In this document: piece after piece, positions 46,405-59,076 of the stretch
Layout: each line of letters begins with the position of its first letter
Numbering within the stretch: the stretch's first letter is position 1
Origin: Spirodela intermedia
Lineage: Eukaryota; Streptophyta; Magnoliopsida; Alismatales; Araceae
Reading direction: 5' to 3'
NCBI GenBank assembly: GCA_902729315.2
Contig: LR746276.1
Coordinates: forward strand, 2,124,169-2,188,168
Length of the DNA stretch: 64,000 nt
Notes under the pieces: generated by a model
What the model saw: only the letters and a program-made list of their open reading frames with translations
Told to the model about the DNA's origin: nothing
The model's database searches: none
Made by a program: the position numbers and the translations under genes

Positions 46405-48116
46405 TGACGTGACTTAATCATTGTATAATAAATCACACAAATTTTAAATTTATAAATTAAAACATACTAATTTTCAGATATTTAGAAATATTTATGAATA
46501 AATATATCAATAATAATTCAATAAAAATTCCAAAAATAGTAAAAAAAATTAGGTCAATCATAGAGATGTAATATAATATTAATTAATATTTTAGAATTTT
46601 CTACAAAGAATATAATTTTTTATAAATTTTAGACTAAAAAAAAAAAGAAAATAAATTTAAAATTTACGAAAAAGAGAAATAAGGTGCAGACATGAGGATG
46701 ACATCAATGTCTTGAGGAATGAGATTCGGGTAGAACTAAAGTTTTGTTCGATAATTCTTATGTAAGTGATTGTAGATAATTTAATGGGTTAAATTAAGAT
46801 CTGTAAAGTGAGAAGAATCTTAATTAAATCAAAAATATTTTAATAACTTAAAATCACACAAATTATCACTAAATTAAGTGAAAATAAAGTTGAAAGTAGG
46901 AAAGATAAAGTTTTGGCTTCACAATAGTGATCGTTAGAATTCTATATGTTTGAAAGAAATATTGTGTCCATGGCTTTGAAGGCTCTCTTTGGACATAGAC
47001 GACATGGGAAATCTCTATATCTTCTTGTGAAGTCTAGATCAATGAAGTGAGTTGTTGAATCATCTCTGATGGCTGTCAATTGACGGAGTAAAAAAATAAC
47101 AACTTTGTGACACTTTAGCAACTATCACTCGATGGAGATGAGTTGGATAGAGGTGGGGTGCATCTTAGGGAGTTTCATCTTCAAATTAGCACAACAAAAA
47201 AAGGTTCTTCATCGCATCTAGTATGCTTTTAAGAGGTGACAACTCATTCCTTGGTAGATCATCCTCTTTTAGATGATGACTTATTCGTTGATCAATCGGA
47301 GATAATTTACTCGATGAATTCGTGATCTTTTTATCTAGAATCCTTAAGCAATTTTACGAATGATGTTCCATGAATCACATTGGTGAGAGTTTTGTCGATG
47401 ATTGAGCGATTAAGGTAACTTAACCCTTCACAAAAAAATTATAGAAAAATCACAATTTAATCAGATAAAAGTATGAATTTTGACTCTCGTAAGATTTAAA
47501 TCCCTATCGGTCACTCGCTTTTCTGAGAGAGAGTAAAATAAGTATGAAAATATCCTTATAAAGTGATGTCATTAGAGTACCTCATTCTGATAAATAAGAA
47601 GTCTTTTACGTATAGAAATTATTAAAACATTATGAGGAAGGTGTGACGATCGGTTTAATCTCACAGTGGTTATATACTGAATTTTGAGATGAATAGATAG
47701 TAATACGAGATTTGAGAATCAATGAGTCCCTTTCTCATGTGTGTACGAACATTCTTTCTCCCATGCTCAATTAACCACTAGTGACGTGAAAAGAGAGTGA
47801 CACACACCTGACCTTTATCCGTCCATCCTTAGTTGCTTGAGCCCCTATTTGTGCCCCCACTCAGCTATACTTCCAACCTACTTGTAGGCCGGCTAGTTGA
47901 CAAGTTTTCCCCTTTATCTATCTTTTTTATTTATCTCAAATAGGATCATTCAAATTATATAAATTCACATAAAATCACATTATTAGTAAAAATTCACATT
48001 AACTAATTGAAAACTACTTTTCATAAATTAACACAAATATAAATCTATTTATCATGAGTTAAGGCTAAAACTATATTATTAATTAATTATTAACTCATGA
48101 TAATGAAGACTTATCA
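46405..48116 (-). repeat. Solo LTR of the gypsy family, inverted
   Basis: 1712 bp matching the reverse complement of the LTR at 30100-31760. On + it starts TGACGTGAC and ends ACTTATCA, the TG..CA termini expected of an LTR. No primer-binding site adjoins it. Flanking 5-mers (GATAC / GGCAC) do not form a clear target-site duplication. Confidence 0.7.
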
Positions 48117-48707
48117 GGCACACTAGAGAGCATTTCTCATTATTAGAGAGAGTCACATAAGTAAAGGGATAATTTTCAAGATATCATATCATTCATATAA
48201 TAGGTAAGCATAACATGACAAACTTGTCAACACATTGATTCCTTTTTAAAATGATCTTTTAACGCTATTATCTATGAAAAATATGTATTTTGAAATATGA
48301 AAAATAAAGCTCTACGTATTCTATGTAAGCTCTTTTTTATTGTTTAACAAGTTTACTTGTACATGGTAAAATGGAAAAGCTATCGTCATTAACTTGATTT
48401 ATATTTTTTAAATAGGGCAAGTGGTCGTTATAAAAGAGGGATGATTATAGTTATTAAATTTAGAAAGTTACTATATTATGTTTGTGTGACAACCTTTGTA
48501 CTGATTGACATGGGTTCTTACAAATGTTAATGCAATACTTGTAACTCTTCTCAGCCTTTTTCCTTTGTCCTCATCAACAAGGCTGAGGCTCTTCCTCGTC
48601 CTATTCTAGATTTATCTTCAGTTTTAATATAATTTTCGTCATTTAATATTTAGGAGTATACAACCCTCTTAAGTATCTCCTATTTATTTTATTCCCTCAC
48701 ATGTCAT
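48117..48707. other. AT-rich spacer between two inverted LTRs
   Basis: About 590 bp of AT-rich sequence with no recognisable retrotransposon domain or gene. Confidence 0.4.
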
Positions 48708-50545
48708 ATGACATGACTTAGTCATCGTATAATAAATTACGTAAATTTTAAATTTATAAAATTAAAAATACTAATTTCTAAATTTTTAGAAATATTTTAG
48801 AACAAAATAAATTAATTATAACTCGATGAAAGGTTTCAAAAATAGTAGGTAATTTCCAAGTTGATCACAAATATGTAAGATAATATTAGGTAATATTTCA
48901 TAATTTTCTATGATTTTTAAACTAAATGATGAATATAAAATATATTAAAAAATATTCAAAAAGGAAAAATAATAGTGTAGATGTGATTTGGGAAAAAATA
49001 GAGTTTTGCTTAGAGATTCTTATGTAAGTGATTACAAAAGATTTAATGAGTTGAATTAAGATTTGTAAAAGACCAAAGAATCGTAATTAAATGAAGAAGG
49101 TTTTAGTAACTTGAGATCATGCAAAGTATCACTAAATTAAGCGAAAATGAAGTTAAAAGTAAGAAAGGTAGAGTTTCAGCCTCATGATAGTGATCACTGA
49201 AATTCTATGTTTGAGATGATTATCGTGCGATGTCCACAATCTCATGGGCTCTCTTTAAGTATAGATGACTTGAGCATTTGCTAGATCTTCTTTCTAAGTC
49301 TAAAAAATGATAGTAGAAGTTAAAGTAGTTAAAAATTGATAAAATAGAGTTCCAATGTCATGGTAGCAATGCATCGGCAATGTGTTAGAATCTTGAGTGT
49401 TCGAGATGATTGTCGGGCAACGTCAACAGCTTCAAAGGTTCTTTTAGGATAAAAATGATACGGGCAATCTCTAAATCTTCTTATAAAGTTTAAAAATTAA
49501 TAAAATAAGTTGTCAAATTAATGTCTACCACTTAGTGGAGTAAAAAAATGACAACATTGTTGTTCTCTAGTAGTTGTCACTTGACAAAGATGAGTTAGAT
49601 GAAGGTGGGACACATCTTAGAGAACTTCATTCTTAAGTTTGTGTAGTAAGAGGAAGCTCTTCATCATATCTAATTACGCTCTTAGAGGGTGGCAACTTGT
49701 CTCTTGATGGATCTTTTTTCTGACAAGAATTTACTCATTGATCAATTGGAGATAATTTACTCGATAATTTTTTGTGATCTTTTTATTTAGAATCATTCAA
49801 TAATCTAAGTAAGAATAATTAACAAATCGCATTGATGAGATTTTTGCTGATGATTGAGTGATTATAGTAATTTAATCCTTTACTAACAATGTGTAGGAAA
49901 ATTATAATTTAATTAGATAGAAATATGAATTTTGGCTATGATATGATTCAAACCCTCATAGGTTGCTTGCCTGTATGAGAGAGTGAAATAAGTTTTTAAA
50001 TCATCAAATATCTCATTCTTATCAATAAAGAGTATTTTAAGTATTAAAATCATCAAAAATCTTTAGAAAGTCGATTTAGTCTCACATTAGTTATTTTATA
50101 AGTTTTGAGGCACATATATAATAAAAAAAATTCTAATGATTAATAAGCCTTTCTCTCGCGTGTGTACGGCTATTGCTTACCCTAGACCCAACTAGCCACT
50201 AGTGACATAGAAGGGAAGTGATGCACACATGTCCCCTATTGGCCTATCCTTAGCTACTTGAGCTCTTGCTTGTGGCTTTGCCTGACTATGCTTTTAACCC
50301 ACTTGTGGCCCTAGTTGGCTGGAGGGATCCCTTCTTTTTAAAATTTTTAATTTTATTTTATTTTCTTTCATTTATCTTAAAAATGTGTTTATAAAAATTA
50401 TATAAATTGACATAAAATCATATAATTAATAAAAAATTCACATCAACTAATTAAAAATTATTTTTCATAATTTAATACAAATATAGGTTTATTTATCATG
50501 ACTTAAGGCTAAATCTATATTATTAATTAATTATTAACTCATCCT
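48708..50545 (-). repeat. Second inverted LTR of the gypsy family
   Basis: About 1.84 kb, same orientation as 46405-48116, with the middle repeated or expanded (two stretches near 49140-49210 and 49320-49420 resemble each other). It may be the 3' LTR of the minus-strand internal fragment at 51590-52440. Confidence 0.65.
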
Positions 50546-51589
50546 AAAATTTAGTCTATCTTATTTAGAGATTAAAATTTAACTACAAAAATAGATGAAA
50601 TAAAAGGGGTAGCCTTAGATGCTGGGGAATTTTCAGGTGAAAATCTTCATAAGTGACTTATTGACTATATTAAGTGACTGAATATTTTCCGTTGTTGTAA
50701 AGAAAATTTCGTAAATTTCTAATTTATAAATGTTGAAAAATAAGCCAATTTATAATAATTTAATTTATAGGGTTTTTCCAGGTCAAACACAAAGAAGATA
50801 AGAAACTAGTTAATTATATTTATAATTTCTAATTGATAGACTAATTTTTTAGATTTTTTTAATTTTAAAAATTTATAAAAATAATTTTAAAATAATAAAT
50901 TAGGGATTATGACATCAACCAATGTCAACTCGCAAAGAATACCCCCAAATTTGAGTCGTCAGAAATACATCAACTTGTATTTCTCAAAATCAAAGCCAAA
51001 ATACTTAGAAATAAACTTTGATTTTAAAGGAGAAATTGTTCGTAACACAATGTAGAATTGAGTGAAACTTTTTATAAATTTAAAAGAAAGTAAAATCATA
51101 CAACATCAAGTTTTATGGAAGAATGGGTTGAATAGTCGATGATTGAATTCCACCTGAATTCGATTGATTTGTATAGGGATGATGCACCAAATGGATTCCT
51201 ACCAAATTTACAATTGATGAATGACAATCCCAACAATTGTCACTTGTTAGAACTAGTTGACAGTGGTGGTTTGACTCCGAGCATGCCGCGGTGTTCGGAG
51301 AAGGATCCTTAGAAGAAATTCTTGGCCATTTGTATAAGGCAAGCATGGGACAAGTTCATGGATGAAGTTCAGCTTTTGTAGTGGCCGAATCAAGGAGAAG
51401 TTGAGAAGAAATCTATCATTTGTATCAGATAAGATGATTTGGGCAAATCCAGCATTTGTTGCCGCTAGAGGAGAGAGAAAATGATTATGGAGAATGATAG
51501 ATTGATCAAAGATGCCCCATTCTTCCTCCTCCCAATGTTTTTCCATCTTCCTCTATGTTAATTCTGTTGATTTTGTCGAACCATCAGCC
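50546..51589. other. AT-rich region, unrecognised
   Basis: Lies between the inverted LTR and the minus-strand gypsy fragment, where polymerase sequence would be expected. None could be read; the open frames at 51113-51546 on - have no family features. Confidence 0.35.
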
Positions 51590-52440
51590 AAACTTCTTGC
51601 TGTAGTCTTTATTTTGAAGTACATATAATAATTTTTCTTCCTACTCATCACTTAAATGAGCTACAATAATAATAGAAAATAAATTATTTTCCTTCAAAAT
51701 TACACATTTTAAATGAGAAGGAAGAGGTTTCAACTCTAAATTTGAATGATCCACTTCTTTCTTTTTGCTCAAATTTACATTATTTATTTTTTATAATTCT
51801 TCAACCACACATCCATCAATAATGTTTAAATCATCAGAACCATCTAAACGATCTATAGCATGACAATCATATGCTTGTAATTTTTTAAGATCATTTGATT
51901 CCTCAAATATCTTAATTTCTATGAATTTTTCTCTACAATAAAGTTTTACAATACTTGTAAGAAAATCAATATTCATATTTACTGAATGTTATAAATTTTT
52001 TGTTAACAATCTCTACTAAATTTCAGGCAATGGTAGGAAACTTAAATCTTTTGGAGAATTGTTGAGTTCTAGGACTGGTTTCTACTGCAAAATTATGAGT
52101 AGATTGATATGATTAGGGCATCATAAAACTGTCTATTAAAATGTATTTCCAGCACTATAAAATCTGCCAAAAATTTGCACTCTTTAACCATTACTATCAC
52201 ATTTTCTAAAATTCTTTAAATTATTTTATGAACCTATCACCAGTGTTAAGTAATGTATTATGAAAAATAAATCAACCAATATCACATGAAATTAAAAGAG
52301 CACTAGCATCTCTCAATTTATCTGGTAATTGATTTAATAATAAAGTACTAGTATGCATAAATAAATTTTCTACTTTAGGTGTTCTTTTTGGTGTACACAT
52401 TTCTTTTAAAACTCTAGTGTATTCAATAATGTGTTCAATG
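51590..52440 (-). mobile_element. Minus-strand gypsy internal fragment (protease region)
   Basis: On the minus strand the text SNDLKKLQAYDCHAIDRLDG (51810-51910) matches SNDLKKSQVYDCHTIDLLDD of the + element at 34576-34640, and upstream the 52200-52440 stretch matches the protease region near 34100-34400. This is a second, opposite-strand copy of the same family, heavily decayed. Confidence 0.7.
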
Positions 52441-52809
52441 ACTGTCAATAAAAGAAGACTAATTTACGCATCTTGTAAAAAAAAATTATTTTCTCATTGT
52501 GTTCTTTTTTCTTTTTAGTCTAGTCTCTAGAGCTTTAGAAAATGAAATAATTGTCCTCTCTTCTAGAATTTCCTTGGTAGCATCTATAAAATCCTCTTAT
52601 ACTTTTCTTTGATCTTGTTTTGGGCTGTTTGTATTTTCCTCTTCTTCTCATGATTGAGGATAAGGATCAAATAAAATCCTCCCACTCCTCAATATATTTA
52701 CTATCCTAACATGTTCATTTTGTGGATTTTTTCTAGATTTATACTATTAAACTCTCCTTATTGAAATCTGATTGTTGTATGGTTTCTTAGATTTTTTATA
52801 GGCTGACTA

Positions 52810-53097
52810 GTTTCTTGGATACATACTTTCAAATTTTCTATGCATCATCATTTGATTCATCATTGCTGCATCACTTGGCTCATTTGCTACATCATATTCA
52901 TAACATGAGCATTTCAAACAAATCAAGATTGATTGCCACTTTATTCAACAACACTTTCAAAGAGACAACCTTATCTTGGCTTATGTTGTCCTCATTATAG
53001 CTTGCCTACATCTTCACAAAGACACATGCTATTACTCATTTTCAGTTTTTCTTAGACAAACTCTTCATATTTATTCCATTGTGAGTTTGAAAGGGAG
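52810..53097 (+). mobile_element. 3' end of a Ty1/copia remnant (RNase H tail)
   Basis: With frame changes the text reads HEHFKQIKIDCHFIQQHF, then LAYIFTK, then FQFFLDKLFIF. These match the copia RNase H terminus (IEIDCHFI, LADIFTK, F-FL-DKL). A purine run AAAGGGAG (polypurine-tract-like) ends at 53097, directly before the LTR. Confidence 0.7.
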
Positions 53098-53236
53098 TGC
53101 TAAATGTAGTATTTTGTTTACATTATGGCATTAAAATTCTCATGTTTTTTTAACTCTATGAAAGGTTATATGAAACTTGGCCATGCATGGGCATTTCTTC
53201 TTTTCCCTAGTTTGTCCTTTTTTCTCTTTGTTAATA
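53098..53236 (+). repeat. Short copia LTR (about 139 bp)
   Basis: Begins TGCTAAATGTAG after the purine tract and ends GTTAATA. It aligns with the 61206-61353 LTR (shared -TATGAAACTTG-/-TATAAAACTTG-, TGGGCATTTCTTC-/TGGCCTTTTTTC and TTGTTAATA/TGTTAACA blocks). Confidence 0.6.
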
Positions 53237-55100
53237 TGCCAAGAAAATTTCTCTAGTGTGATGGTGGCCTCAATGTGGCTTCAACCTGCCTAGAAAATTT
53301 CACCTAGATAAAGACTACAACACTCACATTTATATTGGGAAGATACATTTGATTAACAAATTATTGAGGCCCATGAAAGTAGTGAGGCAAAAGACCATGA
53401 GCTAAAAGCTAATGCAGGGAGAGTCACCACGATTTGTGAGAGTCATCTCTTCAAGAGTATGTTGTTGGCCCTAGATTGGGGTATGCAAAACACCCATTTT
53501 ATTGTGTATACACGTGCATCATGTTCTGTCAAGGGATTTGGCAAAGTGAATGAGTTCAAGTTCACATTGTTTGTTATAGCAGTTTCCATTCCTATTTCTT
53601 CTTGCTCTTCATGCATAGATCCTTTGTCTTATGCTGTCTCTTGCACTCATTGCAAGGTCTTTTGCAGAATTTTGAGTGTCTTAACTAGCTATGAAAATCT
53701 AAGCTAGAGTGAGAATTATCATAGATTTATAACATCGGTGTAGGAACTATTATTTGGGTCAAGAAATTGAGTAACCATAGAATATGTGTGAACTTCATTA
53801 GTGAGTCAGTTTAACTCTAGATCTGTTGCACTCTTGTTGGGCATTTCAAACATGTAACATAATTTTTTTTATAAAAAATAAGCATTTCAAGCAATTAGAA
53901 AACTTTACAAAAGTAAATAAAATTCCCTCTTAAATAATTAAATATAATAACTGAAGCTTGTAAGATTTGTATCTTTGAGTATCAAGTGTTGTCAATACTT
54001 TACATGATTAAAGTTTCATTTTGTAAATCTCTTAAGATTAGGACAGTAAAATACATTCAATGGTAAAGATTCTTATCTATCAAGATAATTTGATACCCAA
54101 ATTGGATACTTAAACATTGTCATGGTGTATTTATATAGAGATAGATCCAATAACTGAAATTTTGTAATATGAAATAAGAGTAAATGAACTTAAATCTAAA
54201 TACAAGAAGATCTAAGTGATGATCCTTTAATAACATATAATACAATTAATTGAGTTATAATGATTGCACTTATACTACTAATATAATCAAAATAGGAGAA
54301 TAAAGGTTTATTATTAGAAAAGGCTCCTCTAATAAATACTTTTAGTGCCTTGATCCTAAATGAATTAAAATTAGGCTAACATGCCTAGGTGTGACTGATT
54401 TGAGCATGTAGACGGTCAACATGGTTCACAACCTTCCCATGCAGTTAGTTGCTTAACTTGAATTTCCAAGTGCACCATCATTTCCTCTAAACTTAATATT
54501 CAACCCTCATCCTATCTCTCTCTCTCTCCCTCCCTAAAATCTCCATGGTCCTCTCCATTCACCCTTGATAATGATCTTAAGATCTAATGTTTTGGTATGT
54601 CGTAATATATTACATCATTTCTTTCTTTTATAGTCAAATATTTAGAAATCTTCAAAGCATTGTACAAATTGATATTGAGAAGAGTGTATTTTTTCAAAAT
54701 TTTTACTTCTTAATTTTTTAAAAAATTTAGGACCAAATTTTCTTATTTTGTATGTGTGAATCATAACCTTTGTTAGTAATTTGGTACTGAGGCTTGCTTG
54801 GTTCCCCTCGGTCTACTTTCAAGGCCCATATGGGGTTCGTCAGTTAGTCCAGGGCATCTTTCTCTTTTGAAAATCGTAGTTGCTTAAAAGATAGATTTTC
54901 TCTGGATATTCAGGTTTCAAAAATGCGTTTAATTAGGAGAACCTTTTTATTGACATAAGGTTTTTGAAGGGTATTCCAATAGCAAAATAAAGTAAGAGCG
55001 GAGTATTCATTCGTTAAATTTATGGGGTTGAAGTATAAATAAAGCTTTTAAAAAATAATGAATTAGGGTAGACGTCGGTTAGACACGTCACCCGTGCCGC
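53237..55100. other. AT-rich region, unrecognised
   Basis: No gene recognised. An open frame at 53459-53707 on + has no family features. Confidence 0.35.
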
Positions 55101-55129
55101 CCGGTCGCAGACAGGGGCCCGTTAGAGCG

Positions 55130-56753
55130 CTAATTCGCGCCAGAAACACTGGACGGCGGGCTAGCGAGGCGGCCGCTGTGGCCCTCCGGCGGCTGCCGCC
55201 CCTTGTCCTTCAAATTGGAGCCCTGCTGCACTACCGGCTTCGCGGTGCTACGCGTGGCGTCCGATCGAAATGGACACCGCGAACTGAGGAAGACGTCGAC
55301 CAGGTGGAGGAAGGCCTCGAAGTCGTGGCAGCAACAGGGGTCAGCGTCCGGCCTCAGGAACGGCGACTCCCAGCTGTCTACTCTCTGCTCCATCTGTACG
55401 TGCGAGTACGATCAGGCAGTCATTAGTCGGTCCACCGCGACCCGACACTTGTGCGGTACCCCCGGTCGCCGGCACCCGCGACTTTCCCCTTGAGCGGAAG
55501 TAGGCGCCGGCGTCTTCCTCGGCCGGCTTACTGAACCCGGCGATAACTCCGGGCATCTTCGTGACAAGTTCACGCTCATTTACCAATCGCAGAACCTTGG
55601 CCTCTCGGGCCCCCAGCCACTCGGCGAACCCGTTTCCTACGTGCGGCTCGCCGAGGAGAAGACGGTGACTGAGGCCATGGCAATGCGGCACCCTCTAAGG
55701 TCATCCGCCACGAGCACAGCCAACGCCGGGCTGAGACTGTGACCCACAACGGTGATGCCGAGCTCTTTGCCTTTGTAGCGCTTCATCAGCCTCCTGACCT
55801 TGTCAACGACCGCATCGCATAGACTGGGAATTCTCTTGGAGCCGGTCTTGTAAAGCTACAGAAGCCGAACCTGACCTTCGCCTCAGGCAATTGCTCGGAT
55901 TCCTGTGGGTTCTCCTTGTTGTGCGGTATCTCGACGAGATTCGCTCGAAAGTTCCCAGCCTACTCTATGGCGGTGCCAGTGCCGGTGCCCCGCAGGGCGA
56001 TGACGATGTCGCACCAGCCGAGGCGGTTGATCTCGTCCTTGCTATCGCATAAAGCGACGAACCCAATCCAACTCGAGCGCTGCTCCACAGCAGCAACCTG
56101 TCGACCGATCGAGACGTCTCGATTGAGGAAGTGGCGTAGAGTCTACCTGTGATGCGGTAGAAGCGGTCCACGAGGGTGACGGATCGTGGGTTGGAGGGTA
56201 GCTTTTCTGGGTCGGCGTGAAAGGCTTGGTAGGTTGCGTGGAGGAACTCACCCTAGCGAACAATCTCCTGGCTGAGGTCCTCCTCCAGGGGGTCCAGAAG
56301 GCCAGACCATTCGTTGGCGCCCTGTAAGTTTCGCCACCAGCGGCCGATCATGTTGGGTTGTGAGGACCGAGGTAGGCCGGAAGCGAGTCATTGAATAAAG
56401 TTCAGGCTCCTTGGAGACATGGGTTCCGCCGTCCTCTCTGAGACGATGCTGGGGAGGTTGAGATCATCGACAAAGGCCCTGCCGCTGCCGTTTTCACAGT
56501 CACCGCTTCCGTTTCCGTCCGGATGAGAGGGAAGGAGAAGGGATTTGGCCATGGATTCCCGCCGTAGCAGACGGTTCACGTTGGCTAGGTGGATCTGATG
56601 CAGCACAAGGCAGCTCACCACGAGCTGCCGAGTTGGGAAGGGATCATGGAGTCGGTCAAGATGTGGAGTGGGAGACGCGTCACCACTACGAGCTTTCGGA
56701 GGACTTAAGAGGATATGGATCACGCCGGAGACCCAACTGCCCCTTTCGCTCAC
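55130..56753 (-). pseudogene. DAD1-like phospholipase A1 pseudogene (PLA1-I type)
   Basis: The minus strand encodes pieces of a plastid class I phospholipase A1, the acyl hydrolase family that includes DAD1 in jasmonate synthesis. In order: a Ser/Pro-rich N-terminus (56753 to about 56400), MIGRWWRNLQGANEWSGLLD, then an internal TAG in DLSQEIVR*GEFLHATYQAF (about 56250), DEINRLG..DIVIALRGTG in another frame, NKENPQESEQLPEAKVRFGF, the nucleophile-elbow region VVGHSLSPALA, EPHVGN..KVLRLVN..KMPGV and finally SPFLRPDADPCCCHDFEAFL with LVDVFLSSRCPF. At least one stop and several frame changes break it, and the GxSxG elbow reads GHSLS, losing its last Gly. Class I members usually have no introns, so retroposition cannot be inferred. 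GC-rich against its surroundings. Confidence 0.82.
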
Positions 56754-56759
56754 GTCGCG

Positions 56760-57830
56760 GCCATAAACGCCGGAAGACCTCTTGTTTTGGACATTGCGTA
56801 TTGCATTTGAAGCATACTTTGCTTACCTGATCTTTTGATCCCGTCGCCCCGGCTTGGGTTGGTCGGAGGACCCCGGCGCCCCCCGGTCTGGAGCTTCTTC
56901 TCCCCTTCTCTTTCACTTCTCCAGCATTCCATCTCTCAGCCGCCGGTTTACCTCTTACCGTCTCCCACCCCTGCAGCCTTCCCTCTCTTCGCCGCCAGCT
57001 TACCCCTCGACGTCACCGCCTTAGCCGTATCCACAGCCAACCTCTCGCCGTCCTTGTAGCCCGCTGCCGCCGTCTGCCGTCGCCGTCGCCTCCATTCCCT
57101 TCTCTTCCACTTCTCCACCTCCGCCTTTGCCCTTTCATCTTCTCGACTTCTTCACCCTGTCTCGTTACTATTGCCACCTCCGCCATCATCTCTGTTTCCT
57201 ACTGCCACCGCCACCGCTCTCATCGCCATTTTCCACCGCCGGTACCATTCCCCACCATCTATTGCCACCAACCGCCCCGTCGCCGTCGCCGTCGCCGCCG
57301 TCCGCTGTCAGCGTCTGCCGTTTTCCACCACCGATCGCTGCCACCTAAACCGCCAGCCGCCGCCACCGCCTCTGGCCTCCCCCAGTGCTGCCTTCGCCGC
57401 CACGTTCCCTCTTTCCGCCGTCGTCGTCTCCCTTCTCCTTTTACTGGACGGGTGCATTCTCATCCTAACAGTTGGGGTTAAAACTCCCTGGTTCATTGGG
57501 CAAAACAGGCCCATCTGTTGCCAGCCGGCTAGGACGGCCCAGTCCACTCAGGCATCAGGTCTGAACCAGAAGGGTTCGCTGGTTCGAGCCAACAGGAACC
57601 ACCCGATCCGATCGTCATACCGGTCTGAACCATTTCCGAACCCCCGAACGCACCGGACCATACTACTGGGTCCAAACTTGATCTGCGCCACCTCGTCCAG
57701 CCATACAACCAGGTCCCCGGTCAATAGTCAACAGAAGTCAACGGTTAATGGTGGACGGTTGGTTAACGGAGCTCAGGGCTCAAGTACATTTCCTGCACCT
57801 TCTTAACTTCGCCTGTTCACTTCAGATATA
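56760..57830. other. C-rich low-complexity block
   Basis: Pyrimidine-rich, CCGCC/CGTCGCC-repetitive DNA with a 211-aa Pro/Ser/Ala-rich frame at 57171-57806 on +. The translation lacks any domain I recognise. Its right part contains repeated GAACC-like words. It could be a retroelement leader or a decayed promoter/5' region; unassigned. Confidence 0.35.
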
Positions 57831-58083
57831 TTTTCTCGCTACGATGGCTTGAGAGATCATATGACAACTACCCTGCAAATTTGGTTGATCAGAACCAGTG
57901 ATAAAATATTATCTGAATTGCTAAATTTAGGGTATCTTACTCAGCAGTTAATATTGACTGCTCGGTCCATTTGCTCTCCAATAAGGGGAGATTCTTGATA
58001 ATCACGTGTTCCCTTACTATTTCCTTCTGCTATAGTTTATCGGGTTCATTTGATTTGTCTTCTTTATTCATTCATCCCGCATC

Positions 58084-58338
58084 ACTTCGATTCCTCCCTC
58101 CTCGTCGGGGAGCTCCAGGTTGAGTAGCGAGTCTACGTACGAGAACTAGAAGCTATCCTCTCCCCTTTTCTCCATCCTCTTTGATCCGCTCCCGGCGGGC
58201 TTCGATGAACGGGGGAAAAAAGTTCTTCCCGCCCGCCGGTAATGTAAGAACTCCTTGCTCAGCTACGGGTGGGGCATCACCGTCGTCATGCTGCGGCGGA
58301 GATAGTGGCACCCACTCACAACGCACTCGTTCCCATTG
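58084..58338 (-). pseudogene. CYP89 pseudogene fragment, inverted
   Basis: On the minus strand the sequence follows copies 2 and 3: the GTGCGTTGTGAGTG region after the proline hinge, CATGACGACGGTGATGC, GGAGTTCTTACATTACCGGCGGGCGG, then a jump of about 300 bp to IEARRERIKE and SYVDSLLNLELPDEEGG. In-frame TAG codons occur where the parents have serine (CCATCG to CCGTAG) and glutamine (CAG to TAG). It is a relic of a fourth CYP89 copy, 1.2 kb upstream of copy 3 in the opposite orientation. Confidence 0.88.
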
Positions 58339-59076
58339 CGATAGTGGTGACGTTTCAATATTTTTCGTCATATTATAATCAATTTACGTATTGGAGAAAT
58401 GTTATCTCGGTGGAGTAATAATTACTCATAAGACCCTCAATGCATTATCTTATAACGCACATTTGAATAAACCGATAATGGGTAGGTATACTTGGTTCTT
58501 AGAGTCAAGTAGCAACCGTCCTGAGCTATAAGGAAATAAGACGTGCAGTCAACATACTCTCATTAAGATCACATAAAATGAGAATGCAGTGATTCATAAA
58601 AAAACCTTAACGGAATATTCAATCATAGACAATGTTTTTCGGTCAAATGTGTGCAAAGGTGAGATTGTTAAGCAAGTAATCCCACCTATGTTTTTCAAGT
58701 TTATCTCTACTGTTCTCTATACTTGTCTGCCGATATCGCTCTCCGGTCGTTCTCCTGTTTTATTAGGGCATCAGGAAGTGACGCTTCAAGGATGTGTTCT
58801 CCCTCTTGAAGCCTTCATAAGGGGAGCCCACCTCGACGTCTGCACGAAGAATTCATGAACTAACATCTACAGATTAATGAGCACGTGATTATTTATTATG
58901 AATATCATTTGGAATCTGGATACACCATTTTGAGTCTGCACGAAGAATTCATGAACTAACATCTACAGATTGATGAGCACGTGATTATTTATTATGAATA
59001 TCATTTGGAATCTGGATACACCATTTTGACTTTTTATTAATTTTAACCATTCTATGTGGGATATGTATTTTTCTTA
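58339..59076. other. Distal 5' flank of CYP89 copy 3
   Basis: Contains the block shared with 40010-40185 (58640-58800) and a 96-bp tandem duplication (58838-59029). No gene. Confidence 0.5.
58838..59029. repeat. Tandem duplication, 2 x 96 bp
   Basis: Units 58838-58933 and 58934-59029 differ at one position by eye (ATTAATG against ATTGATG). The near-identity points to a recent event. Each unit contains CACGTG, a G-box core. Confidence 0.95.

Noticed and set aside
57171-57806. 211-aa Pro/Ala/Ser-rich + frame as a gene
   Set aside because: Low-complexity composition follows the CCGCC repeats; no domain, and the neighbourhood is repeat-rich and pseudogenic.
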